This document shows positions 7,455-15,232 of a stretch of 64,000 bases of DNA, piece after piece. The stretch comes from Cellulophaga sp. Hel_I_12 (GTDB lineage: Bacteria; Bacteroidota; Bacteroidia; Flavobacteriales; Flavobacteriaceae): the NCBI RefSeq assembly GCF_000799565.1, contig NZ_JUHB01000001.1, positions 1,739,501 through 1,803,500 of the forward strand, in the 5' to 3' direction. Below the pieces are notes generated by a model. It did not search any database and was not told the origin of the DNA. It worked only from the letters and a program-made list of their open reading frames with translations. Made by a program: the position numbers and the translations under genes. Positions within the stretch are counted from its first letter, which is position 1. Every line of letters starts with the position of its first letter.

Positions 7455-7787
7455 TTACGCAACCTTGAATTCCGAGTCATTCATTTGTACACTGAACTTT
7501 ATATTTGCCTTTAGTGCGTTAAACACTTTTAAAATAGTTTCAATCGTTACGTTTTTTGCGCTTCGCTCCAGTTTAGAAATCTGTGACTTTTGAACTCCAA
7601 TCAATTCACCAAGTTGTTCTTGGGTCAATTTCCGTTCTTTTCGCACAGACTTAATCATTTCGCCCAAAACCTCCATTCGCAAATCGAATTCATACTTGTC
7701 CCTATCCGCCGTTCCGATTTTTCCAATGTCCTTGTCCTTCATTTGTTCAAGGGTCATCATTTTCATCTTTTTATTCTTTGTTGCCAT
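7455..7787 (-). CDS. HigA/XRE-type antitoxin, cassette B
   Basis: The 110-residue protein has an N-terminal extension of about 35 residues (MATKNKKMKMMTLEQMKDKD...) and an XRE HTH at about residues 43-97 (IKSVRKERKLTQEQLGELIG, then QKSQISKLERSAKN). It lies 11 bases downstream of the toxin gene at 7799, the toxin-first order of higBA-like modules with RelE/Gp49-type toxins. The role is to neutralise the toxin and repress the shared promoter. Confidence 0.87.
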   Translation of the reverse strand: MATKNKKMKMMTLEQMKDKDIGKIGTADRDKYEFDLRMEVLGEMIKSVRKERKLTQEQLGELIGVQKSQISKLERSAKNVTIETILKVFNALKANIKFSVQMNDSEFKVA

Positions 7788-7798
7788 AACTTTATTTT

Positions 7799-8131
7799 TT
7801 ATTGCTCGAAATATTCCGTCCGAATCTGCTTTGCTTTTTCGATTTCAGCTTTAGGAACCTTGTCCGTTTTTTTGACCATTCCATGCGTAGAAATCACAAG
7901 CGTTTCGGTTTTTCCAGTCCTGTCCCAAAATGCGAAAAGTCGGTATTGAAGTCCTCCATATTTTGTTCTAAACTCCCAAATGTCGTCCGTTAGTTTTTTG
8001 AACAATTTCGGGTCAAGTCCAAATGTGGCCTTGTCTAGATTATAGTAAATCTTCGCTTTTGCTTTCTTGTCGACCTTTGACATAAAATCAATAGCCTGTT
8101 CAAGAAAAACGACTTCAAATCTTTTCTCCAT
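7799..8131 (-). CDS. RelE/HigB-superfamily toxin (Gp49-like), cassette B
   Basis: This 110-residue protein has the RelE-fold signature of phage Gp49-like toxins: FLEQAIDFMSKVDKKAKAKI, LTDDIWEFRTKYGGLQYRLF, then LVISTHGMVKKTDKVPKAEI and a C-terminal helix KAKQIRTEYFE. The family inhibits translation by mRNA cleavage. It is first in a two-gene operon with the antitoxin at 7455 and has its own promoter at 8157-8195. It differs from the HigB of cassette A, so the array carries two unrelated-looking TA modules. Confidence 0.88.
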   Translation of the reverse strand: MEKRFEVVFLEQAIDFMSKVDKKAKAKIYYNLDKATFGLDPKLFKKLTDDIWEFRTKYGGLQYRLFAFWDRTGKTETLVISTHGMVKKTDKVPKAEIEKAKQIRTEYFEQ

Positions 8132-8156
8132 TCTGTTTATGTGCCCATTTATAAGA

Positions 8157-8195
8157 CAAATATAAATAAAAAAGTTGAATTATATGGAAACTTTT
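8157..8195 (-). promoter_or_regulatory. TA cassette B promoter and operator
   Basis: TATATTTG on the minus strand (8164-8157) is a perfect -7 box, 26 bases before the toxin start. Upstream is an inverted repeat with 7-bp arms AAAAGTT and AACTTTT separated by 12 bases (8170-8195), a likely operator for the antitoxin. Confidence 0.6.
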
Positions 8196-8221
8196 ATATT
8201 TTTGGTCAGCATTAAAGATAA

Positions 8222-8692
8222 CGTATGCAGATATGCGGCGTTTTAATGCCGTATATGTGCTGTTGTGTTTAGTATTTATTCATTAGTAAATATACATTTT
8301 TTAAATACGATGTCAGTCAGCCGCCACATTAAAAGCGCTCCATATATCTTTTGCTTTTTTTATTATGTGCTTTATCAACCCAGACTGATAAGGCATCGTC
8401 ATCAAAAAACGGTCGCTATTATTTCCAAACTCCACTCACTCCAATTTTTATAATACCCTCAGGATCTGTAAATCACTTGACTATGTCAAAAATTTCCAGT
8501 ACCTTCATCAAACTGATATACGTTCCCAACGTTTTGATAGTGAAACTCTCAACGATGTCAATCGAATCAGTTTGAAACGAAACTTTATTCAAAGTTCCAT
8601 TCCTCAGTATTTTAAAAATTGTACTACTCTTAGCTTAATAGCGTCCGAAAAAGAGTATTTGGAACCCAAAAGGCTGATCTTATTAAATACAA
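8222..8692 (-). repeat. 471-bp gene-poor cassette, copy 3 of 3, first in the array
   Basis: Apparently identical to the copies at 3742 and 6781. The right flank CTAGTTATATC is unique and leads to the recombinase, so this is the attI-proximal, most recently inserted position if the array behaves like an integron. Left junction is GATAA^CG at 8221/8222; the attC-like hairpin covers about 8216-8268. Confidence 0.85.
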
Positions 8693-8700
8693 CTAGTTAT
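8685..8700 (-). other. attI-like junction
   Basis: This is the point where the first cassette meets the recombinase-side sequence: AATACAA^CTAGTTATAT on the plus strand, giving G^TTGTAT on the minus strand. The 8-bp palindrome AACTAGTT spans it. The assignment follows from the exact end of the third identical cassette copy; the extent of a functional attI cannot be read. Confidence 0.5.
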
Positions 8701-8793
8701 ATCTCTATATAATATTCTGTTTATAGGTTTATGTTTCGGGATAAACGTAATAACCGTTAATGTTTAGAGATTATTGTATTTCAAAATTTAGCC

Positions 8794-8824
8794 TAAATAT
8801 ATGTTTTTAATTTATTATTTCAAA
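8794..8824 (-). promoter_or_regulatory. Probable cassette promoter (Pc) reading into the array
   Basis: On the minus strand TTTG (8824-8821), 19 bases, then TATATTTA (8801-8794) matches the Bacteroidota promoter TTTG-N19-TAnnTTTG in all but the last base. It lies between the recombinase gene and the attI-like junction, pointing at the cassettes, with transcription expected to begin about 95 bases before the junction. No gene lies in 8693-8903, so the only plausible target is the array. Confidence 0.6.
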
Positions 8825-8903
8825 TTCACTAGTTTAGCACAGATATAATTCTCTTAAAAATATTTTATCCTAAGTTTATATGAGGTAGATTTAATTGGAA
8901 TAT

Positions 8904-10082
8904 TTATAAATGGTGCTGTGAAAGTCTATTTTCATTTTCAATATTCTCAGCCTTAGTAATTTTTTTAATCGCTATGTCCAATGGACTTTCAATTCGCAAT
9001 AAATCCTTTTTAGAAACATGGGTGTAAATCATTGTAGTTTCTGGTTTTGAATGCCCTAATAACTCCTGAATATATCGTAAATCTATACCGTTTTCTAATA
9101 AATGTGTGGCATAACTATGCCTGAGTGTGTGAGGAGTTACACTTTTAGTGATCTTCGCAATTTTACAGGAACGCTTTAAAAATGCTCTTACACTTTCTGC
9201 ACTGTATTTTTCTGACGGCTTGCCCTCAGTAAAATACAAGTTTGGTTTATAAGTGTCTAGATAATTTAAAATTAAAGGGATGCAACTTTGAGCCAATATA
9301 ACATTTCTGTCCTTTCTACCCTTACTGTCCTTTACCATAATTTGCCTTCTTTGAATATCAATATGATTCAATTTCAAATTCAAAAGTTCACTTATCCGTA
9401 ATCCAGCTGAGTAAATCATAGCTATGATTGCACGATGTTTTAAGTTTTTTGTGCATCTAAGTATGGAAATAATCTCTTCGTTTGAAAGTATGGTAGGTAA
9501 TAACCGTGATTTCTTGGGTCTATGAAGTATTAGATTATCTATTCTGATAACAGGATAAAAAACAACAAATAATTTTAGAGCGCTTATAAATTGCCTATGT
9601 GTACTTATACTATAATTCCGAGGTATAAATACCTTTTCTATAAACAATTCAACATCTCTATTGGAAAGTCTCTCTAAAGGTATAAGATTAACAAAATCAA
9701 AGAAATCAGCAATAAAAGTAAAGTAGGTTTTAATTGTGCTTTCGCTATAACGTTTTCCCCTCAAATAAGATACATACCCCCTAATAATTTCTTTATTCTC
9801 CTCTGATATAACCCGATTAATTTTTTTAACTGGTTGTTTAGAAGTTTGGTAAATAGATTGATCAATATTTATAATTGTGATAGCACCAAAAATTTGGTGT
9901 ATTAAATCTACATTAGAATTAGAAAAAGGTAGATACCAACAGCGCTTTGAAACATTCCATCTAAACCTTTTTGTTTCTTTTATAACTGAAATTAAATCCT
10001 CATTATATTTAAAGGAAATAAAAATGAGGTCTTGATTTTTCAAGCCCTCTCTTTTAATGCTGATAACTGGTAAACCGCTCAT
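8904..10082 (-). CDS. Tyrosine recombinase, candidate integron-type integrase
   Basis: This 392-residue protein has an extra N-terminal domain (about 1-90, with FRWNVSKRCWYLPFS), a SAM-like core-binding domain (about 92-182, SYLRGKRYSESTIKTYFTFI) and a catalytic domain (about 195-370). The complete catalytic set is visible: R229 (AGLRISELL), K254 (KGRKDRN), H318 and R321 (HTLRHSYATHLL), H344 (ELLGHSKPETT) and Y353 (MIYTHV). The end ESPLD recalls VRSPLD of IntI proteins. From K254 to H318 is 64 residues, close to XerD and much shorter than IntI1, so the integron-specific insertion is absent. It lies beside the attI-like junction, in the same orientation as the cassettes. I infer that it moves the cassettes. 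XerC/D-like chromosome resolution is less likely given the context. Confidence 0.9.
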   Translation of the reverse strand: MSGLPVISIKREGLKNQDLIFISFKYNEDLISVIKETKRFRWNVSKRCWYLPFSNSNVDLIHQIFGAITIINIDQSIYQTSKQPVKKINRVISEENKEIIRGYVSYLRGKRYSESTIKTYFTFIADFFDFVNLIPLERLSNRDVELFIEKVFIPRNYSISTHRQFISALKLFVVFYPVIRIDNLILHRPKKSRLLPTILSNEEIISILRCTKNLKHRAIIAMIYSAGLRISELLNLKLNHIDIQRRQIMVKDSKGRKDRNVILAQSCIPLILNYLDTYKPNLYFTEGKPSEKYSAESVRAFLKRSCKIAKITKSVTPHTLRHSYATHLLENGIDLRYIQELLGHSKPETTMIYTHVSKKDLLRIESPLDIAIKKITKAENIENENRLSQHHL

Positions 10083-10130
10083 GCCATAAAATTGACTAAA
10101 AAAATTAGTATATTTAGTTTTATAAGCGTC

Positions 10131-10144
10131 TATATACGTATATA
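10131..10144. promoter_or_regulatory. Palindrome in the divergent promoter of the recombinase
   Basis: TATATACGTATATA is a perfect 14-bp palindrome in the 84-bp gap between the divergent recombinase and zinc-ribbon genes. It is about 50 bases from the recombinase start and 23 bases from the other start, so a bound regulator could act on both. No regulator is identified. Confidence 0.4.
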
Positions 10145-10166
10145 AACGATTAAAAAACTATGATAA

Positions 10167-10574
10167 ATGCGATATTGTCAAGCCTGTAATAAGGAATTAA
10201 AAGGTCGGTCAGATAAAAAGTTTTGCGACACGCAATGTAGAAGTACTTTTCACAATACGAATAAAGCACCCCATGAACTCGAAATTCAAACTATAAATAG
10301 TCTATTACGAAGTAATCGAAGTTTAATGGCTCATTTTTGTCCTAGTGGTAAAAGCACAGTAGATAAAGAAGTGTTGACTAAACTAGGATTCAAATTTGAT
10401 TTATTCACCCACATTTTCCCATTTAGTACAGGTACTTATTTTTTTTGTTACGATTATGGCTATTTACCTATTTTAGATAAGGGTGTAAAAAAAGTTGTTA
10501 TAGTTCAAAAACAAGCGTATATGCAAAATTTAAATTTCTGCCCTTGGAGTTTTAAACTTATCAAGAATCAATAG
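10167..10574 (+). CDS. Small protein with N-terminal zinc ribbon
   Basis: The protein has 135 residues. The N-terminus carries four cysteines in the pattern CQACNKELKGRSDKKFCDTQC (two CxxC-type pairs, residues 4-24), a treble-clef or zinc-ribbon motif, followed by a helical and then aromatic-rich C-terminal half (FPFSTGTYFFCYDYGYLPIL). Proteins with this N-terminus (CxxC...GRxDKKFC) are common hypothetical proteins in Flavobacteria. It is divergent from the recombinase gene with a shared palindromic control region. Function unknown; a role in recombination accessory binding is speculation. Confidence 0.7.
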   Translation: MRYCQACNKELKGRSDKKFCDTQCRSTFHNTNKAPHELEIQTINSLLRSNRSLMAHFCPSGKSTVDKEVLTKLGFKFDLFTHIFPFSTGTYFFCYDYGYLPILDKGVKKVVIVQKQAYMQNLNFCPWSFKLIKNQ

Positions 10575-11747
10575 AATTTATAGTCTAAGCATATAAAGAT
10601 CCATGATTTTGGTTCTATCAAATTATTTTAATTTAAGAATTCGACATTGATAACTTTTAAAGTTTTCCCAAAAGAAAAGATGTTTGGGCTTATTCATAAT
10701 TTAGTATAACAAGAACAACATACTAACTAAAAAGATATATTAAGGAAAAAGCAAGAGGGTAACACGCTAAAGCGATGTTACGTTTTTTAATTTCCTGTTT
10801 TTCAGTAGTTTCACCCCTATAAATAAATTGAATACCAACCATATTTCACGGAAAAATGCTCGTAAGCCAATAAAATCAATCTATTTTTCCGTAAAAAGCT
10901 AGGCTGTTAATAAAGTTTGTTGAGTTTTAGGCTCTTTTGAAGATTAAGAAGTATTTAAGCAGATTTAAAAATCCGTTTTTTACTAATAAATACGCCTAGC
11001 CCAGTAAAATCAATCAATTTTTTACTAAAAAATTAAGTTTACACTCTTAATTTTCCAAAACGCTTCATAGTGCTAGCTCGGTAGATATTCTAAATTTAAT
11101 GCTTTTATCACAGTATTTAATCGTTTGTCTATAGGAGTTTTTCTATAGCCTCCCAGCTTATCAATTGGGGATTAGATGTTGGCCTCTCATTTTTGTTGGC
11201 TTCCCTAAAAAACATGACAGCCATTAATTCTAATTTACGAATTTAAAATTTAGTTTAGTGCTCACCCCTATTTACTTACACTTCGTTTCAGCAAAATAAG
11301 GGTTCGTAAAAAGGTCTTGAACACAAGTCAAAAAGTAATTTGAGTTTAAATATTTTTTTTGGGAAATTTCTTTTTGACTTACGTTCGCTTAACCACCTTT
11401 TTAGTGGTAGATCTCGATGCTAACTTCAAAGAGGTTTGATTTATAATTAATTGGATGCCTTCCCTTTTTGATTATAAACGTATAGGATTTTAAATTAGCG
11501 GGCGCATAAAACGTTACACTATTTATAGCCCTTTCCTAATTCTAAATCCTTTATAGATAATCTATATCAAAAAGGGAATGCGATAGGCTCTGAAAGAAGT
11601 AAATGGAATCAAAACCCTTAAGCTTTTCAGTTTATCTTTTAGGATGCTTTCAATGAAGCTTAAAAAAGGGTGATGCTCTGGATAAAAAAAGTAAACCCCA
11701 AACTCTTAACTTAATTTACATGCGGTCTGATACGTTTGGAATATTTT
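10575..11747. other. Gene-free stretch with inverted repeats
   Basis: No reading frame of believable length or composition was found on either strand. The clearest structure is an inverted repeat with 17-bp arms and one mismatch (11325-11341 and 11364-11380). Two related motifs around AGCCNAATAAAATCAATC (about 10868 and 10998) look like diverged duplicates. It may be decayed mobile DNA. Confidence 0.5.
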
Positions 11748-11852
11748 TTAATCTAAACCGATAGTCATTAAAATTATGGTTATCAGCATGGAAAGAATAA
11801 ACATACTACCTATTATAATTAACGCTCTATCCTCGTTACTTTCATTATTCAT
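11748..11852 (-). CDS. Single-pass small membrane protein (34 residues)
   Basis: This short frame reads MNNESNEDRALIIIGSMFIL..., an acidic N-terminus of about 9 residues followed by one hydrophobic span to the end (SMLITIILMTIGLD). It starts 8 bases after the stop of another small membrane protein gene (11861-12031), in the same direction, so the two probably form an operon. The composition fits a genuine small membrane protein more than chance. No family is recognised. Confidence 0.45.
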   Translation of the reverse strand: MNNESNEDRALIIIGSMFILSMLITIILMTIGLD

Positions 11853-11860
11853 TTCTAATA

Positions 11861-12031
11861 CTAGACAAAGGCGAAGCCCGTTAATAACCTATATAAAAAT
11901 CCATAAAGAACAACTAGAAAAATACCCAAGGTGAACCAAGTAAGAACCTTTAAGGAGTGTTTAACTATATAACTGCCAAGATTTTTAAATCCTTCATAGT
12001 AAATTTCTTTAATAAGTAAAAGCGTCTTCAT
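11861..12031 (-). CDS. Small membrane protein, DUF6747-like
   Basis: With the ATG at 12031 the product is 56 residues: an amphipathic N-terminus (MKTLLLIKEIYYEGFKNLG), a basic turn and one membrane span (VLTWFTLGIFLVVLYGFLYR), ending LLTGFAFV. It resembles a family of about 54-residue proteins seen widely in Flavobacteriaceae that I recall as DUF6747. A start at 12055 would add 8 residues. Function unknown. Confidence 0.6.
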   Translation of the reverse strand: MKTLLLIKEIYYEGFKNLGSYIVKHSLKVLTWFTLGIFLVVLYGFLYRLLTGFAFV

Positions 12032-12284
12032 GTTTGCTGCATATATTTTCAGCAAATTTCTATTTATTATTTAAGCTTAGCTCAATGTTTCGACCAAAAT
12101 TGGTAATCTTTGGTTAAGCAACATTGTCATTACCATTTAAAGAAAAAAATGGTCGTTCAAGGAGTCTATTTTCCACTTAAATTTCAATAATAGGGGAAAT
12201 TGATGAGACAAAATTAGAATTTCTCAATTGAAAAACTTCAATTTGATATGATAACTAATGGAGACTAGCTAACAATATTCAAGT

Positions 12285-12680
12285 TTAAAAACTTGTTTTA
12301 TTCTTCGTTACTATTTTGTTTGTTACCTCAATACTTAAAGGCTTGCTTATAAAGTCTATAACAAACTGTGGAAAAGTCTTAGCTAGGAATTTGTCTTCAT
12401 TAGAAATAGAGGACGTAACGATAGCTACATCAATAGTGGTTGGTAAATTCTCAAGCACCATAAATTCTAAGAATTCGAAACCAGTCATCTCTGGCATATT
12501 GATATCTAACAAGACCAGTATAGACTCTGATTTGTTTTCATTAAAACGTAAATGATCTAAAGCTTCCTCTGGATTAGTAAAGCTAATTACCCTATCCCCT
12601 AGCCCCATTCTATTGAGTATCATGCGATGCATCATAATGAGTATATCCTCGTCATCAATAACATAAATTTTTGAGTACAT
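12285..12680 (-). CDS. Single-domain response regulator (CheY-like)
   Basis: The 131-residue receiver domain has the acidic pair DDED (residues 9-12), the phosphorylation site D59 in LLDINMPEMTG, T/S in VTSSIS and K in FISKPLS. There is no output domain, so it must work by protein contacts, like CheY or phosphorelay intermediates. No kinase gene is next to it; a hybrid or PAS kinase elsewhere must phosphorylate it. The pattern is close to the two receivers at 60819 and 61748. Confidence 0.9.
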   Translation of the reverse strand: MYSKIYVIDDEDILIMMHRMILNRMGLGDRVISFTNPEEALDHLRFNENKSESILVLLDINMPEMTGFEFLEFMVLENLPTTIDVAIVTSSISNEDKFLAKTFPQFVIDFISKPLSIEVTNKIVTKNKTSF

Positions 12681-13890
12681 AGTTGGTTGGTTTTAGATTC
12701 CTTGACAAAATATATTTTTTTTCAATATTTGGATTAAAATTGTTGTGAACATATGATAATTGTATGTCAAATCTTACAAAAATAAAATTACTACTAATTT
12801 TTAAGAAGAACCTTAAAGGTTAAGTATTTAAAGAATAAAGCCAATTATTACCTTAGAGTCTTTAAGTATGGCGTTTTTTAATTCAAAATTCAATCTCATA
12901 CCTATCTTTATATGTAGGGTGATTTATCAATAACAAATTGATCTATGGCAATTTTTTGTTTCTCCTCTAATTAGTAACATAGATTAGTATTTTAATGAAT
13001 GTGTTGGGATGTTTTAAGAAATTGATTTCCACTTAAATTAAGTGCTGATGAAGAAAAAAAGAATTTACAATTGTTTTTTTTAATGAGCTCTAAAGGACTA
13101 TCTATAGAATATTGATGTACAGACAGGATAGATGATATAAACGCTTATACCTTGGCCTTATTCGAGCCATCTATTGATTTTTTTGCTTACCTTTAAAAAG
13201 GCCTAGCTACCTGGGAAGAACGGACCTAGAAACGAAACTTCTTTTTCTGTTGCTCTTCTCGAAAGTACTTAAGTTTTGTCGGCGTATTTTTGAAAAGATG
13301 TTTAGACTTTTTTACACTGTGATGCTATTGTTGATTTCTTATCCATATCTTATCATCTAACACCAATTTGTATCAACCTAATTTTTTGATGACAAAATGA
13401 TGACAAAACGATGACGGCCTAAACCCCTATTTTTACTAGTCTTAACACTATATATCATCGTTTCATCAAAAAAAAGTATAATTAGTAAGGTGTTTTTTTC
13501 TTTTTCATTAGCATCTCTTTCAAGAATTGTTCAAAATCTTCCGAAACCCCATTAAATAATGGGATTTATGTGAAATCATTTTATCATCGTTTCATCGGTC
13601 TGAAATTGTGCCTCCAAAATGGTATTAGCAAATTTTGACATATCGGATGCATATTAATTCTTTCGGACAATTTGCTATCCAAGTAGGGACCATATTATTA
13701 TAATAAACTTTAGCCAATGGTACGTACTTCTCTTAGATAAAACTGTACATCCTTATTCTCTGTATTTTGTAATTTCAAGGTTTACTATTTTGTAACGTAC
13801 TGGGGCTCTCTTTTCTGTTAAATGTGCTTATTTTGTTTAAGTGTTTTTAAAATTTTCTTTTCGTTCATTTCTTTTGTTTTCAATACATTT
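12681..13890. other. Gene-free stretch
   Basis: About 1.2 kb with stops in all frames. The only visible structure is a run of GATGACAAAA/GATGAC repeats (about 13387-13417) and two copies of the reversed motif ATCATCGTTTCATC (about 13456 and 13584). These could be protein-binding repeats, but no partner is evident. Confidence 0.5.
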
Positions 13891-14250
13891 CTATTCAAAT
13901 TCTTTTTTCTTTTCATCAGCCAATATTTCTGTGAGCTTATCCATGCAAAACATTTGCTCATGCGGTAAGAGGTCTATCACTATTTCTAATACTTTAGTCA
14001 CTGAAGTCATTTGAGTTTTGTTTTTGTGCTTGGGAGATACAAAACTACCGTTGCCATCCAAAGCATAATAACACACTTCCAAAAGTGCGGAAATACTATG
14101 GGTAATATCTTCATGATCTAACACTTCAAAACCAATCGTCTTTCTAGTCCCCTGGCGAAACAGTTCTGTTTGAACTCCTGAGAAATTTTCAATTAATTTT
14201 TTGGCTTGCTTTATTTTTTTGGCGTTTGTTTTCTTTATCATTTTTTTCAT
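13891..14250 (-). CDS. Hypothetical protein paired with the HEPN protein
   Basis: The 119-residue protein has a very basic N-terminus (MKKMIKKTNAKKIKQAKKLI) and a helical body with VLEIVIDLLPHEQMFCMDKL. It begins three bases after the stop of the gene at 14254, so the two are cotranscribed and probably coupled. No family is recognised. A two-gene module of a HEPN-type protein with a small partner suggests a toxin-antitoxin-like or regulatory pair, but this is inference. Confidence 0.65.
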   Translation of the reverse strand: MKKMIKKTNAKKIKQAKKLIENFSGVQTELFRQGTRKTIGFEVLDHEDITHSISALLEVCYYALDGNGSFVSPKHKNKTQMTSVTKVLEIVIDLLPHEQMFCMDKLTEILADEKKKEFE

Positions 14251-14253
14251 TTT

Positions 14254-15144
14254 TTAACTGGTAAGCTTGCTTCCTTTCACATCATTGGTTTTTAAAAGAA
14301 ATTCTAGGTGCTGCTCCCCTTCTACCTTTGCTTGATAGTAAAAGTCGGTGCATCTTCTTAAAGCTTTTGCTGCGTCTAGAGCTGAGAACTCTTCACTATT
14401 TTTAAACCTTAAAAGGTTATGGGCATTACAAACCATATACTTTATTCGATGCAAACCATAAGTTTCTGTGGGAAATATGGTTTCTGGTAGAGTAGAAAAG
14501 TTACTACATAAGTGTAGTAAATAGGATAGCGAATAATGATGGGGTTTTAGCTCCCAAAAAACCCTTAAAAGTGCTAAACATACTTGTTCCATGCCATAAT
14601 GCATCACTGCTATTTTTGATGTGTAATCTTCCTTAAATTCAACGACATCTATACAAGAAAAAAGGTAGCCAGCTCTTTTCATGCGAATCACCCACTCTTC
14701 TTTTATCTTTCTATAATAGATTGGATGAAGACACAACTCAAATTTATTGAATCTTTGAAGTGCCTCGTCTTCTTTATAGATACAGGGAGTTTGTGTGATT
14801 ACTCTGGTTAAAAAATTATCTCCAAAATCTAGTTTCTCTAACACCTTGGATAGGTTGTAAAATATAGGATATACTTTAATTTTCTGCTTAGTTTTATTAT
14901 AGATTTCTTCCATAAAATCTATAGGTTTTTTTGTTACGGTCTTGTAGCTAATAATAACCACAGTATAGGTGACTGAATTTTTTACTATTGAATCGCTATT
15001 GCTTAAATAACTTTCTTGTCTAATTTCTTGATCACTAAATCCAAGCACATATACTGAATGCAAGGAAATTATACTTTTAATAAGTTGTGATAATTCAATT
15101 TTGTGAGAGAGTTTTCTGTGTGATTTAGCCTTCATAACTTCCAT
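14254..15144 (-). CDS. HEPN-domain protein with possible degenerate nucleotidyltransferase-like N-terminus
   Basis: The protein has 296 residues (an alternative ATG at 15135 removes three). The C-terminal half (from about residue 175) reads HYGMEQVCLALLRVFWELKP, then YSLSYLLHLCSNF, the pattern of HEPN domains in MNT-HEPN proteins, in which a helical pair and a YSL/HNL turn recur. The N-terminal half is an alpha/beta region (VYVLGFSD, TYTVVIISYKT, KIKVYPIFYNL) that may be a degenerate nucleotidyltransferase, without visible GSxxxGxxxxxSD motif. The gene is divergent from the HTH gene at 15233, across a 34-bp perfect palindrome, so that regulator very likely controls it. Confidence 0.6.
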   Translation of the reverse strand: MEVMKAKSHRKLSHKIELSQLIKSIISLHSVYVLGFSDQEIRQESYLSNSDSIVKNSVTYTVVIISYKTVTKKPIDFMEEIYNKTKQKIKVYPIFYNLSKVLEKLDFGDNFLTRVITQTPCIYKEDEALQRFNKFELCLHPIYYRKIKEEWVIRMKRAGYLFSCIDVVEFKEDYTSKIAVMHYGMEQVCLALLRVFWELKPHHYSLSYLLHLCSNFSTLPETIFPTETYGLHRIKYMVCNAHNLLRFKNSEEFSALDAAKALRRCTDFYYQAKVEGEQHLEFLLKTNDVKGSKLTS

Positions 15145-15170
15145 TTTTGGGAACCAGATAAACCAAAGTT

Positions 15171-15204
15171 AACCAAAGGTTATGATATATCATAACCTTT
15201 GGTT
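15171..15204. promoter_or_regulatory. 34-bp perfect palindromic operator between divergent genes
   Basis: The 34 bases read identically on both strands (centre GATATATC, arms ending AACCAAAGGTTAT and its complement). A further half-site AACCAAAGTT lies directly beside it (15161-15170). It sits 27 bases before the HEPN gene and 29 bases before the HTH start at 15233, so the HTH protein probably represses both promoters. A stem this long could also form a cruciform or RNA hairpin. Confidence 0.7.
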
Positions 15205-15232
15205 GTGTTTTTTTATAGAAATTGAACTTTAT

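Larger units (their letters stand above)
2909..10082 (-). mobile_element. Integron-like cassette array with its recombinase
   Basis: From right to left: recombinase 8904-10082, promoter 8794-8824, attI-like junction 8692/8693, then cassettes 8222-8692 (gene-poor), 7252-8221 (TA), 6781-7251 (gene-poor), 5841-6780 (HigBA), 4890-5840 (membrane protein), 4213-4889 (exported protein), 3742-4212 (gene-poor), 2909-3741 (WGR-like). Every genuine gene reads leftwards and stops just before an imperfect-palindrome site whose plus-strand ends are AACG and GTTR. The R-M operon to the left may be a further cassette. Boundaries are deduced from the three identical copies and the shared site ends. Confidence 0.7.

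Noticed and set aside
8904..10082. Calling the recombinase a canonical IntI
   Set aside because: The long insertion before the HxxR box is missing and an extra N-terminal domain is present; only context and the SPLD ending point to the integron type.
8904..10082. Calling the recombinase a chromosomal XerC/D
   Set aside because: It sits beside a cassette array within an island, has an extra N-terminal domain, and no housekeeping neighbours.
13380..13600. GATGAC-type repeats as a replication origin (iterons)
   Set aside because: Copies are few and irregular, and no replication initiator gene is near.
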